Positions 25,563 through 33,891 of a DNA stretch of 64,000 nucleotides are shown in pieces. The stretch covers positions 1,116,001 through 1,180,000 of the forward strand of contig NZ_OY762512.1 of the NCBI RefSeq assembly GCF_963665995.1, written 5' to 3'. Within the stretch, counting starts at the first letter, position 1; each line of letters opens with the position of its first letter. The position numbers were made by a program, and so were the translations under genes. The stretch comes from Pleurocapsa sp. FMAR1. Its GTDB lineage: Bacteria > Cyanobacteriota > Cyanobacteriia > Cyanobacteriales > Xenococcaceae. Under the pieces are notes generated by a model. That model saw only the letters and a list, made by a program, of their open reading frames with translations, was not told the origin of the DNA and searched no databases.

Positions 25563-26285
25563 ATGTTTTTCCACAAAAAAGAAACCATTCACAATGTCGA
25601 GATCAAAGAAGCAAATCCCCGCTTTGCTCAACTATTACTAGAGCAATTTGGTGGTGCAACTGGAGAACTATCTGCTGCCTTGCAATATTGGGTGCAATCT
25701 TTCCATGTTGAAGATCCAGCAATTAAAGATATGCTCCAAGACATTGCTATTGAAGAGTTCGGTCATTTAGAAATGGTTGGTAAAATGATCGAAATGCACA
25801 CTAAAAATGTAGACCAAACCGATGCATATAAAAGTACGTTGTTTGCCGTGCGAGGAATGGGACCTCATTTCCTCGATAGTCAAGGTAGTGCTTGGACAGC
25901 AGCTTATTTAAATGAAGGCGGTGATGTCGTGCGCGATCTACGTGCCAATATTGGTGCAGAAGCTGGAGCGCGTCAAACTTATGAATCGTTGATTAAAATA
26001 GCGCCAGATGAAGGTACAAAAAAAACTCTAGTACATTTGTTGACTCGCGAAATTTCTCATACGCAGATGTTCATGAATGCATTAAAAGATTTGGGCAAGC
26101 TTGATGATCCCTTCTTTGGTAACGTTCAGCCCGATGAAACAGTAGATTTGTATTATAATTTATCTACTTCTACTCCAGCAGAAGGCTCAAACATAGAAGT
26201 AGACCAACGCGGTCCCTGGAATCAAGAGCCAGATTTTAGATACGTCGCTCACCCCCAACCAAATCATTCTTCGGCAGCCAATTGA
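25563..26285 (+). CDS. manganese catalase (KatB-type)
   Basis: A 240-residue non-heme catalase of the ferritin-like fold. Predicted dimanganese ligands are E35 (GATGELSAAL), E65 and H68 (AIEEFGHLEM), E133 (NIGAEAGARQ) and H166 (REISHTQMF), the complete set for the family. It disproportionates hydrogen peroxide in the cytosol without heme. The C-terminal tail after residue 190 (DQRGPWNQEPDFRYVAHPQP) is typical of the compact cyanobacterial form. A strong AGGAGG lies 8 bases before the ATG. The leader is long, and a perfect 36-base palindrome with U-run follows, so it is monocistronic and probably stress-controlled. Confidence 0.93.
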   Translation: MFFHKKETIHNVEIKEANPRFAQLLLEQFGGATGELSAALQYWVQSFHVEDPAIKDMLQDIAIEEFGHLEMVGKMIEMHTKNVDQTDAYKSTLFAVRGMGPHFLDSQGSAWTAAYLNEGGDVVRDLRANIGAEAGARQTYESLIKIAPDEGTKKTLVHLLTREISHTQMFMNALKDLGKLDDPFFGNVQPDETVDLYYNLSTSTPAEGSNIEVDQRGPWNQEPDFRYVAHPQPNHSSAAN

Positions 26286-26708
26286 GGATATATGCTCAAT
26301 TAAAAATCGCTCGAAACTGATTTAGCCATAGCCAAGAAATTAATTTCTTGGCTATGGCTTTTAAATTACAGCAGTTTTCATGCTTGATAGACTTAGTTTA
26401 AATTACTACTGTCCACTCACGAGCCAACACTCGCGCGTTCCTTTGCTGCTTGCAAAGCAGCAGGGTCGCTCGCCTTTTTGTGTACTGGCTTTTCTGAATT
26501 GTAGTGCTGTAGAGCATTTTTGAATCTCTTTTAAGATCAAATTTTTATTTAAAAAGCTAATAGCGGTGCAACGCGGTTTTGGTGTCCTAATCTAAATAAT
26601 GGCAACGGCTATAGTCCCGAAGAGGATACAGACTGGGCAGGCCTCTGTATCCTCTAACAATTTAGAACGTTGTGTTAGTACTTCCTTGACAAGTTGATGT
26701 AGGCGTTA
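26286..26708. other. 423-base intergenic region with two hairpins
   Basis: Besides the terminator at 26324-26363, positions 26621-26631 (AGAGGATACAG) pair perfectly with 26645-26655 (CTGTATCCTCT) across a 13-base loop. A third potential stem, around 26450-26466, is TGCTGCTT-GC-AAAGCAGCA. Between them are GC-rich patches (ACTCGCGCG, GGGTCGCTCGCC) unlike the background, so this gap probably holds one or more interspersed repeats. No gene is visible. Confidence 0.5.
26324..26363 (+). terminator. perfect 36-base palindrome ending the manganese catalase gene
   Basis: AGCCATAGCCAAGAAATT is followed at once by its exact reverse complement, giving an 18-base-pair perfect stem, then TTTT. It lies 39 bases after the stop codon. 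It should act as a strong intrinsic terminator and mRNA 3' stabiliser. Confidence 0.85.
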
Positions 26709-27362
26709 TCAAGAATTGTCGGCATTCATATTGTTCATCAGGTATTTGCTGTAGCTAGTGCCATTTTCAAGTGCCTTAGATAATTGCGTATGCATCTCCT
26801 GCACGGGTAAAGACTGCTCGATGAAAGCTTGCATATCTGGATCTTGAGCAGATGTAGCTTGACTTTGCAAATCCTTTACGTCACTAGCGTTAGCTTGCAT
26901 TGACTCGCTGATATACTGTCGATCAAATTCGCTTCCTTGAAGCTGCATAAGCTGCTCTAACTTAGATTGGTTTTGACTATCTAACTGGACGGGTACGATT
27001 ATGCCTTTGCGACGAGCGAGTTCCATTAGCTGCGTATTATACTCTGCGTGGTCATTCATTAATCGTAAACCGTACTGTGCAATCTTAGGATCTTGAGCTT
27101 TCTGGACAGCTAATTGAGCGGAAGAAAACTCATAAAGACTATCTTGAGCAGATTTGGTCAAAAAATCTTTTTCGCTGTTGCTTAAAGAAGATGTGCTAGT
27201 GTTGCCAAGCTGCTCGCTCGAAGGCATTTGCGCTATCTGTTCGGAGATGGTCTGCTGCATTGGCTGCGTTTTGACAGGGGCTTGCTGTGCTAAAACTGTT
27301 CCAGCTAAAGTTACTGAAAGTATCGCTACTGCTGCTATTGCAGTAAATTTAAGTCTAATCAT
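26709..27362 (-). CDS. DUF4142 (ferritin-like) exported protein
   Basis: A 217-residue protein. Residues 1-25 form a signal peptide (FTAIAAVAILSVTLAGTVLAQQ). The mature region is a four-helix DUF4142 domain (about 60-200) with SNSEKDFLTKSAQDSLYEFSSAQLAVQKAQDPKIAQYGLRLMNDHAEY and a second block, HTQLSKALE. The family folds like ferritin but lacks a complete di-iron site; roles in envelope or stress are suggested, with no reaction known. It sits between manganese catalase and the HtrA protease, a plausible oxidative-stress neighbourhood, on the opposite strand to the catalase. Confidence 0.85.
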   Translation of the reverse strand: MIRLKFTAIAAVAILSVTLAGTVLAQQAPVKTQPMQQTISEQIAQMPSSEQLGNTSTSSLSNSEKDFLTKSAQDSLYEFSSAQLAVQKAQDPKIAQYGLRLMNDHAEYNTQLMELARRKGIIVPVQLDSQNQSKLEQLMQLQGSEFDRQYISESMQANASDVKDLQSQATSAQDPDMQAFIEQSLPVQEMHTQLSKALENGTSYSKYLMNNMNADNS

Positions 27363-27492
27363 GGGAAATTCTCCTTTTTTTTATTGTTTCAAAAGCTGCT
27401 TGGCTTTTGACTTGTCCCTGTCTGCTATCGAGTTATCTAAATATTGGTATACTGATTTCGATAATATTCAGGCTAGAAGCTGTGGATATTTT

Positions 27493-27706
27493 TAGGCGTT
27501 GCTGATTCAACAGAGCAGACAGCGCCTTGTGAAGGGCGTGTTGCCCGAACCTGGATCGGGCATTTATACCGCTGGGTCTTCGTCTTGTAAGAGTATTCTT
27601 GCAAAAAACGCGACGTGCTTTGTATCGCTATTGGCTTTTAAGCAATCTGTATTTATGAATAGATAAGTAAGATCGGATTTAAGCATTACACATTGAGCAA
27701 CGCCTA
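27493..27706. mobile_element. MITE-like element with 11-base terminal inverted repeats
   Basis: TAGGCGTTGCT at the left end (27493-27503) is the exact inverse of AGCAACGCCTA at the right end (27696-27706), 214 bases in all, inside the gap between the DUF4142 gene and the HtrA gene. No transposase ORF is inside. The right-end sequence TTGCT.AATGTGTAATGCT recurs at 44668-44686, and TTAGGCAACGCCT at about 23811, so the ends are dispersed. The interior holds a small hairpin (TGCCCGA/TCGGGCA). It is probably a non-autonomous derivative of an IS with GGCGTTGCTGA ends. Confidence 0.6.
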
Positions 27707-27785
27707 TTTTTATTATGGCTAAAGTGTTTCAAAATTGCGTCGGTTTGCCAAAGTAAATTTGAAGTTAGTTTTGGCGATCGCAATC

Positions 27786-29075
27786 TTAAGGCGTTTGATC
27801 TTCTGTATCAGCTTGAGCGGTGGGATATGCTCCTGCTTTAACTGCTACATTCATCTGTTGTCCATTGCGTTTTAAATCAAGCTGGAGATTTTTACCCACT
27901 TTGCTGCTTTCCACTGCTTGCTGTAAGGCATCAGCATCTTTAACTGCTTGTCCGTTGACTTTTCCGATGACATCCCCAGCCCTCAAGCCAGCTTTAGCCG
28001 CAGGAGAGTCTGGTACTACTTTCATAACCAAAACCCCGCTATTATCATAAACACTCAAACCACTATTGGGATTAGAGTTTATTTCTTGTTTAACTTCTGG
28101 GGTTAGAGTAACCATTTGGATACCCAAGAAAGGATGTTCTACCTTTCCAGAAGCAATCAACTGGTCGGAAATTCCTTTAGCAGTATCGATGGGAATGGCA
28201 AAACCAAGTCCTTGGGCTCCTTGAATAATAGCGGTATTAATGCCAACCACTTCGCCATTTTGGTTTAGCAAAGGACCACCAGAATTGCCAGGATTGATCG
28301 CAGCATCAGTTTGAATAAAATTGACTCGTTTATCGGGAATACCTACTTGTCCTGAAGAGCGACCTGTGGCACTGATAATACCTTCGGTGACGGTGTTATC
28401 TAATCCTAAAGGATTACCAATGGCGATCGCCGTTTCTCCTGGCTGTAGAGTCTTACTGTCACCAATTTTTACTACAGGTAGATTTTTGGCATCAACTTTT
28501 ACTACTGCTACATCGGTAACGGGATCTTTGCCCATTACCTTCCCAGGAAAAGTACGACCATCTTTTAAAGTGACGCTGACTTTTTCTGACCCATCGACAA
28601 CATGAGCATTAGTCAAAATCGTGCCGTCTTTATTGATGATAAAACCAGACCCTAATCCCCTCTCAACTTCTTTATTGGGCATTTGGGGCATTTGCGAACC
28701 AAAAAAGTTACGGAAAAAGGGGTCGTTAAACATTTGGGCATTAGGATTGTTGACCGTACGAGTAGAATCAATTCGCACTACAGCCGGTCCTACTTGTTGG
28801 GCGATCCTCGCAACCGGATTGTATACTGAACCTTCTGCTGGCGAGGGAGTAGTAACCTGGCTATTAGCTTGGGTAGCTGGATTAGATTCCGCAGCTGCGG
28901 TAGTCCCTAAAACTGGACTATTGTGAGCAAATAAATAGTCTCCCCCCACACCGAGTCCTGCACCCAACAAAACTAAAGCCAAAGCAGCAACAGATTTTTG
29001 AGGTATACGGCGACGATGAGATGAAGAACCAATAACTACATTACTATTAGAATCATATTTAGGATAGGTTGGCAT
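27786..29075 (-). CDS. HtrA/Deg-type serine protease (HhoA-like)
   Basis: A 429-residue protease. A short cytosolic head and one hydrophobic segment (about 28-48) act as a signal anchor; a Ser/Pro/Gln linker follows. The trypsin-like domain (about 90-310) has the full triad: H158 (TNAHVVDG), D188 (DVAVVKV) and S264 (GNSGGP). A single PDZ domain (about 318-415) ends the protein. Three such proteases (HtrA, HhoA, HhoB) occur in Synechocystis; the single PDZ and length fit all three, so I do not choose. It degrades or refolds damaged periplasmic or lumen proteins. Confidence 0.9.
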   Translation of the reverse strand: MPTYPKYDSNSNVVIGSSSHRRRIPQKSVAALALVLLGAGLGVGGDYLFAHNSPVLGTTAAAESNPATQANSQVTTPSPAEGSVYNPVARIAQQVGPAVVRIDSTRTVNNPNAQMFNDPFFRNFFGSQMPQMPNKEVERGLGSGFIINKDGTILTNAHVVDGSEKVSVTLKDGRTFPGKVMGKDPVTDVAVVKVDAKNLPVVKIGDSKTLQPGETAIAIGNPLGLDNTVTEGIISATGRSSGQVGIPDKRVNFIQTDAAINPGNSGGPLLNQNGEVVGINTAIIQGAQGLGFAIPIDTAKGISDQLIASGKVEHPFLGIQMVTLTPEVKQEINSNPNSGLSVYDNSGVLVMKVVPDSPAAKAGLRAGDVIGKVNGQAVKDADALQQAVESSKVGKNLQLDLKRNGQQMNVAVKAGAYPTAQADTEDQTP

Positions 29076-29316
29076 AATTTTAAGCTTGAATTTATTTGTA
29101 TATTAATATTTTTAAAATTTCCGTTTGTCTTTTGTGTGTCAAAAAGATAACAGTTTGACGACGCTCAAATAATACTTTTGTTGATTGATGTCCAAAATAC
29201 CTTCACGACAATGACAAGGCTTTGACACATTTTGGTCATAAACTCTTCCTACATTGAAGTTGTGACAATTTATAGATAAATTTAATTGCCCTTAAAGCAG
29301 TTGAACAATAACTAAG

Positions 29317-29607
29317 ATGGATACTTCAACTTATCAACACACACCCATTTTTGTTAATCATCAAATTCCTCAACCTGCTGTAAATGAACGCGCAAGACGC
29401 TCAAGCGCAAGGCAGAGAATTGACCTTCAGACCTTGAATGGTAATTATCAACAAGGTTCTCAGTTAGATCGGCATTTAGAATTAGCCACAAAAAACGTGC
29501 AGTTGAGCGATCGCGAAATAGTTATAGCCACTGAGCCAGAGGTTATAGTAATTATGGGTTATGCAGAATTTAGCGATTGCGAAGCGAGGCCTGAAGGCAT
29601 CGCTTAA
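29317..29607 (+). CDS. small protein of unknown function, C-terminus encoded by an interspersed repeat
   Basis: A 96-residue, mostly polar protein (NHQIPQPAVNERARRSSARQR; QLDRHLELATKNVQLSDRE). It has no signal peptide or transmembrane helix. The last 12 codons (EFSDCEARPEGIA then stop) lie inside the palindromic repeat at 29564-29605, so the original C-terminus has probably been replaced by the repeat. The basic N-terminal half could bind nucleic acid, which is not supported by a motif. Family unknown. Confidence 0.45.
   Translation: MDTSTYQHTPIFVNHQIPQPAVNERARRSSARQRIDLQTLNGNYQQGSQLDRHLELATKNVQLSDREIVIATEPEVIVIMGYAEFSDCEARPEGIA
29564..29605. repeat. palindromic interspersed repeat, second copy
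   Basis: GAATTTAGCGATTGCGAAGC followed by GAGGCCTGAAGGCATCGCTTAAA. The core GCGATTGCGAAGCG..GGCCTGAAGGCATCGC matches the inverse of the copy at 24681-24715. A shorter relative is at 29676-29699 (GCGATCGCCTGAAGGCATCG). It supplies the stop codon of the small ORF it overlaps. Confidence 0.7.
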
Positions 29608-29754
29608 AAACCTATGATAATAGCTAAAATACAACTAGACTAATTTTAATTTACTTGTGTCTATCAGCCAGAGTGCGATCGCCTGAAGGCATCGTTTAAA
29701 CAAAAAGATTCTGACAATAGAATTAAAGCCTGAAAAATAGTTACTTTCGCCTAC

Positions 29755-30072
29755 TTACTTAGCGACTACTGACTTGGCAATTGAAACATCAATATTGCCA
29801 AAATAAATGCTAAAAGCAATGAGAAGATGTTCTAAAGTTTTAAATAACCAAGGTATTTCTTGAATAGCATTTAACTGGTAATAGCTAGCAATCAAGGCAA
29901 TTCTTTTCTCTAAATCAGATTTTGATTCGGGACAGATTAAGACTATTTTAATTAAAATCATCATCATCTGAGCAGTGCCTAAATTAATAATATCGACGTT
30001 TCTTCCTTGAATCAATAAGTTTTTAAATTCCTGAATTACTTCAGGGGAAGATTTTGCGATCGCACACTGCAA
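29755..30072 (-). CDS. small protein, paralogue of the gene at 30183-30473
   Basis: The reading frame is open further upstream to about 30182 without any ATG; the nearest standard start is a TTG at 30072, giving 105 residues. The segment MILIKIVLICPESKSDLEKRI and LFKTLEHLLIAFSIYFGNIDVS aligns with LLLKLVLLCSKVKPYLEQRF and LVKSLENLQVAFSVYFGQADFS of the upstream gene. Helical, no cysteine pair, no signal peptide. The pattern suggests a small helical domain of unknown role. The lack of a clear start makes decay possible. Confidence 0.5.
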   Translation of the reverse strand: MQCAIAKSSPEVIQEFKNLLIQGRNVDIINLGTAQMMMILIKIVLICPESKSDLEKRIALIASYYQLNAIQEIPWLFKTLEHLLIAFSIYFGNIDVSIAKSVVAK

Positions 30073-30182
30073 TAAGTATTCATAGACAATATTACTTGTT
30101 TGATTAACTGGTTGAGCCGAATTATTTATATTTTTAATTACAGATAGAAAAGAAATATATAAACTCTTGCCACATCTTAACC

Positions 30183-30473
30183 TTAGATAATCTGAATTAG
30201 AGAAAAGTCTGCTTGACCAAAATAAACGCTAAAGGCTACCTGTAAGTTTTCTAGGGATTTAACCAGCCATGAAGCCCGATCTTCGGCTACTGTTTCGTAA
30301 TGGGAAAAGAGAATTGAAAATCTTTGCTCTAAATAAGGTTTGACTTTGCTGCATAGCAAGACTAACTTTAATAACAAACCAATGGTTTTAACTTCTCCTA
30401 AATAGGCAACTAACTCTAGATAACGTTGATGATCCAAATTGCCTTTGCTATCAACTACCAAGCATTTGAACAA
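30183..30473 (-). CDS. small protein, paralogue of the gene at 29755-30072
   Basis: A 96-residue frame that can only begin at TTG (30473), because a TAA precedes it immediately; no ribosome site is visible. It is paralogous to the next gene downstream (see KLVLLCSKVKPYLEQRFSIL and LENLQVAFSVYFGQ). Amphipathic helices, no signal or membrane segment. Two adjacent paralogues of this size look like a local duplication. Absence of an ATG in both suggests that they are either translated from TTG or are 5'-truncated remnants. Confidence 0.5.
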   Translation of the reverse strand: MFKCLVVDSKGNLDHQRYLELVAYLGEVKTIGLLLKLVLLCSKVKPYLEQRFSILFSHYETVAEDRASWLVKSLENLQVAFSVYFGQADFSLIQII

Positions 30474-30920
30474 TTAGTAGTAAGTCCGCATGGTTATAAA
30501 TTCATTTAACTCACGATTATTAAAATCCGTCAAAGTATTTTGTAAATAATCACTTAGTCTGTCAATAGAAGTTTGAAGACAGAAGTATGAAGGCGCGAAG
30601 TTTCAAGTTTGGAAGAGGCTTGTACCTCTACCAAACCTCTTCCGTCGTGAACGACGGGGCTTGCAACTATAGTGGAACAAAGGACTTGTCCGCATGTAGG
30701 AGGAAGTAGCTGTTTTACTTCATACTTCATACCTCACACTTCATACACAGGGCTATCGCCCAGATCGTCCGTCCTTCGGACGACTTCGATGCTTCGCATC
30801 GTGTAGGGCGAAGCCCTGGTCAAGATTTTACTTGATAGCTGTTAGTATATACACTCAAAACACTGAGTTACTCTAGTAGCCCAAAAGTAAATTTAGGTAT
30901 TTTTCTCTGTAAACAACACC
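30474..30920. mobile_element. repeat-rich gap with hairpins resembling an IS200/IS605 end
   Basis: The 447-base gap between the duplicated pair and murF contains several stems: GGAAGAGG (30611-30618) with CCTCTTCC (30636-30643), CCGTCGT/ACGACGG (30642-30648, 30651-30657), GTCCGTCC-TTCGGACGAC and CGATGC-TTCGCATCG (about 30767-30800). A TTCAAG tract precedes the first stem. Subterminal hairpins of this kind occur at IS200/IS605 ends, but no tnpA or tnpB is present, so it would be a solo end or a PATE. The rest is direct repeats of CATACTTCATAC type. Confidence 0.4.
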
Positions 30921-32345
30921 ATGAGCATCTATTTCTCTTTGTCGCAACTCTGCACAATTCTTAAGACAAATTTAATCGCTCTTAGTTCTAATGTTGCGGA
31001 TGACTCTGTAGTCGGTATTACTACAGACAGTAGAAATGTCAAACCTGGAGAAATATTTATTGCCTTGGTAGGAGAAAACTTCGATGGTCATAATTTTGTC
31101 GAGTCAGCAGTATCTCAAGGCGCGATCGCCGTAGTTGTTTCTCAATCTCAAATCTCCTCAGACATCCCGCAATTTGTTGTTCAAGATACCCTTAAAGCCT
31201 ACCAGCAAATAGCTCAGTGGTGGCGCGATCGCTTTGAGATTCCTGTAATTGGCATCACGGGTTCAGTGGGAAAAACTAGTACTAAAGAATTAGTCAGTGC
31301 CGTTTTAAGTACCCAGGGAAAAGTATTAAAAACTGAAGCAAACTTTAATAACGAAATTGGTGTACCTAAAACCCTTTTGCAAATTACCCCAGAACATAAC
31401 TATGCCGTAATTGAAATGGCAATGCGAGGCGAAGGAGAAATCGCTTTATTAACAGATATTGCCCGTCCGACTATTGGCATCATAACTAACGTGGGAACGG
31501 CTCATATTGGTCGCTTAGGCTCAAGAGAGGCGATCGCCAGAGCTAAATGTGAACTCTTGGCACAAATGCCTGATTCTAGTGTCGCTATTTTAAATTACGA
31601 TAATTCTTTATTAATCGAAACTGCTGGGATTTGGCAAGGAAAAACTATCACCTATGGTTTTACGGGGGGAGATATTTCAGGGGAAATAATTAATTTGGCT
31701 ACTCTAAGGGTATTTGACAAAGATTTACCTTTACCCTTACCAGGAAAACATAACGCCAGTAACTATCTTGCTGCGATCGCTGTTGCTCAAGTTTTAAATA
31801 TCGATCTGACACCTTTAATAGCAGAGTTAAAAGTAGAATTACCTCAAGGGCGATCGCGTCGCTATGATTTACCCAATGATCTAGTTGTTCTCGATGAAAC
31901 CTACAACGCGGGTTTAGAGTCGATGCTGGCTGCGCTACAGATGCTCAAACAAACCCCAGGCAAACGCCACATTGCTGTCTTAGGCACAATGAAAGAATTA
32001 GGAGAACATTCCCCTCAGCTACACCGTCAGGTAGGGAAAAAGGCACAGGAATTAAACTTAGATCTGCTGCTGATATTAGCTGATGAAGCTGCAACTCAAG
32101 AAATTGCTAGGGGTGCAGAGAAAATAACTACAGAATGCTTTAGCGATCGCGCTAGCTTGACTCGTAAATTAAAAGAAATGATGCGTTCAGGCGATCGTAT
32201 TTTATGTAAAGCTTCTAATTCAGTCGGTTTAAACAAAGTTGTAGATGAGTTAATTTCTGACAATGAAAGAGTAGCTAAACAATTAGAAATTACAGAATCG
32301 ATTATAAGTGAAGATCGTAACGTATTGAAAAAGCTGGCAGAATAG
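30921..32345 (+). CDS. murF: UDP-N-acetylmuramoyl-tripeptide--D-alanyl-D-alanine ligase
   Basis: A 474-residue Mur ligase. N-terminal UDP-binding domain contains GITTDSRNVKPGEIFIALVGENFDGHNF; the ATP-binding central domain has the P-loop TGSVGKTS (113-120) and the conserved NEIGVPKTLL and AMRGEGEI blocks; the C-terminal domain has DETYNAGLESM and GTMKELGEHSPQLH. It joins D-Ala-D-Ala to the UDP-MurNAc-tripeptide, the last cytoplasmic step in peptide stem synthesis. The extra tail of about 25 residues (ESIISEDRNVLKKLAE) is unusual but harmless. Start ATG at 30921. Single gene, convergent with nfu. Confidence 0.95.
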   Translation: MSIYFSLSQLCTILKTNLIALSSNVADDSVVGITTDSRNVKPGEIFIALVGENFDGHNFVESAVSQGAIAVVVSQSQISSDIPQFVVQDTLKAYQQIAQWWRDRFEIPVIGITGSVGKTSTKELVSAVLSTQGKVLKTEANFNNEIGVPKTLLQITPEHNYAVIEMAMRGEGEIALLTDIARPTIGIITNVGTAHIGRLGSREAIARAKCELLAQMPDSSVAILNYDNSLLIETAGIWQGKTITYGFTGGDISGEIINLATLRVFDKDLPLPLPGKHNASNYLAAIAVAQVLNIDLTPLIAELKVELPQGRSRRYDLPNDLVVLDETYNAGLESMLAALQMLKQTPGKRHIAVLGTMKELGEHSPQLHRQVGKKAQELNLDLLLILADEAATQEIARGAEKITTECFSDRASLTRKLKEMMRSGDRILCKASNSVGLNKVVDELISDNERVAKQLEITESIISEDRNVLKKLAE

Positions 32346-32437
32346 ACGATCGCAATCTTATTTTGTGGTTGAGCTTTAACAGGCGATCGCGCTTTTATTT
32401 TGTTCGACATTTTGAGAATAAAATAGACAAAAAAAAA

Positions 32438-32458
32438 GGGATGAAGTTTAATCATCCC
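32438..32458 (-). terminator. intrinsic terminator of the nfu gene
   Basis: GGGATGA/TCATCCC form a seven-base-pair stem with an AGTTTAA-type loop; read on the minus strand it is followed by nine T residues. It lies 40 bases beyond the nfu stop. The same stem would serve poorly on the plus strand for murF. Confidence 0.85.
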
Positions 32459-32497
32459 TCCTCATTAAATTTGTAAAAGCTGAAGGCTGATAGCCAA

Positions 32498-32734
32498 TTA
32501 CATTACTTGTTCTACTTCAACAATTTCAGGAATTTTCTCTCTTAGACGGCGTTCGATACCCATTTTGAGGGTCATTGCCGAACTAGGACAAGAACCGCAA
32601 GCACCCTGTAGTCTTAATTTCACAATAGGTCCTTCGATTTCGGCTAATTCGACGTTACCGCCGTCAGCCATAAGATAAGGACGTAGTTCGTCTAAGACGG
32701 TTTCTACGTTATCTTGAGTTAATGCTAATGACAT
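32498..32734 (-). CDS. NifU-like iron-sulfur scaffold (Nfu)
   Basis: A 78-residue protein equivalent to the C-terminal Nfu domain. The key motif is C46-x-x-C49 in [23 protein letters not shown], which binds a [4Fe-4S] cluster for transfer to apoproteins. This short cyanobacterial form (about 75-80 residues) is the main scaffold that loads the photosystem I Fe-S proteins. DGGNVEL and the helical start are typical. Monocistronic, with its own terminator. Together with ycf37, tab2 and psb35 it contributes to photosystem assembly. Confidence 0.94.
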   Translation of the reverse strand: MSLALTQDNVETVLDELRPYLMADGGNVELAEIEGPIVKLRLQGACGSCPSSAMTLKMGIERRLREKIPEIVEVEQVM

Positions 32735-32821
32735 AGTTTACTCAGTTGATTTATTTGTATTATTATTATTCGATCCTAGCGCGATCTTACACCCCTTGGG
32801 GCGATTCGCTAATTGCCTTTG

Positions 32822-33475
32822 CTACCTAACTGTTGCGGGTTCTAATAATTTGGTTTGCGAGAAGGTAAACTCAGTAATAATTTTATCGTTGTCTGGATCA
32901 ATAGATTCAATGACCTGATGTTTAGGAACATAGTAGTTACCTAGCTTTTCGTAGCTTTCGTTAAATTCTCGTTTAGCCTTTAAATTATCAGTTTTGGAGT
33001 CGCGGAAAATTGCATTATAACCAGTAGAAATATAGCCTTCTCCAGTGTCCAAACTTTCGTTAGTGTTAATCACAAAAGCCATTGGTCCCATGACACGGCT
33101 AACCTGAGAAATTTCTGTACCGCGAATTTTGTAGTTAGACCCCATAGAGTCGCCCTTAACCAAAATTTCTACTGCACCAGAAGCATCTTCTTCTCCTAGA
33201 GTGAAAGTACTTTTACCGTGAGCATTTTCAAAGGTATTGCGCTTACGGTGGGTAACCACATCTCTCATGTGGTTGTAAACGCTTTCAGATACCTTCTCGT
33301 CTTCGATACCAGTAACTTCTACAGACAAATCGCTATTGACTTTAATATCGGCTGTATATACTTCATCACCTTGTTTTAGTTCTAGCTTGGTACTATAGCC
33401 AGGAAAATTACTATCCCAGGTGTAACGGTTTTCGTAAGCTGCGCGAAAGCGATCGCGTGCGGTATTATCTGACAT
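32822..33475 (-). CDS. DUF3386 protein
   Basis: A 217-residue soluble protein typical of cyanobacteria and plastid-bearing relatives. It begins TARDRFRAAYENRYTWDSNFPGYSTKLEL and has a long beta-rich body ending in a DKIITEFTFSQTKLLEP segment. No catalytic motif, signal peptide or membrane helix is visible. The DUF3386 family has no known function. It is single and follows nfu on the same strand with a gap of 87 bases. Its ATG has no strong ribosome site. Confidence 0.85.
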   Translation of the reverse strand: MSDNTARDRFRAAYENRYTWDSNFPGYSTKLELKQGDEVYTADIKVNSDLSVEVTGIEDEKVSESVYNHMRDVVTHRKRNTFENAHGKSTFTLGEEDASGAVEILVKGDSMGSNYKIRGTEISQVSRVMGPMAFVINTNESLDTGEGYISTGYNAIFRDSKTDNLKAKREFNESYEKLGNYYVPKHQVIESIDPDNDKIITEFTFSQTKLLEPATVR

Positions 33476-33657
33476 AATTTACTATTTTAACTTTTATTAC
33501 TCTTCGTGATCTAGTTTAAGAAAATTTGCCCCCAATTCACAGTAAGCACCCGAAGAAATTTCAATTAACTAAAAATTGCTGAATTAGTATTGCTCAAAAC
33601 ATAGATTTGGCTGGCGATCGGCTAACTTAAAAGAGAAGGCATTTTAGGGGAAGCCAA

Positions 33658-33828
33658 ATGCAGTTTAATACATCCAGCTTTAATTTAAATAGTCCTGAAT
33701 CCTGGTTTATTTTACTGATATATATTGGATTTTGGGTATACAGTTGTTATTCTCTAGTAATTTTTCTAATTCATACGCATAAACAAAATAGTCTAATAGA
33801 AGATCTCGAAGCGGAAGAAAATCCTTGA
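33658..33828 (+). CDS. small single-span membrane protein (56 residues), not previously delimited
   Basis: An open frame of 57 codons from ATG at 33658, preceded by TTTTAGGGGAAGCCAA, a good Shine-Dalgarno (AGGGGA) at a spacing of seven. The product has a polar head (QFNTSSFNLNSPESW), a hydrophobic span of about 22 residues rich in Ile, Leu, Phe, Tyr (WFILLIYIGFWVYSCYSLVI) and an acidic tail (IEDLEAEENP). It is divergent from the DUF3386 gene. Sizing and composition fit small thylakoid or plasma-membrane subunits. No family recognised. Confidence 0.6.
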   Translation: MQFNTSSFNLNSPESWFILLIYIGFWVYSCYSLVIFLIHTHKQNSLIEDLEAEENP

Positions 33829-33891
33829 AAGATTTTTTGTAAACATCTTAGTTAGTCCCAAAGTATTAACATCTCTCCGTAGTGCCTTTAA

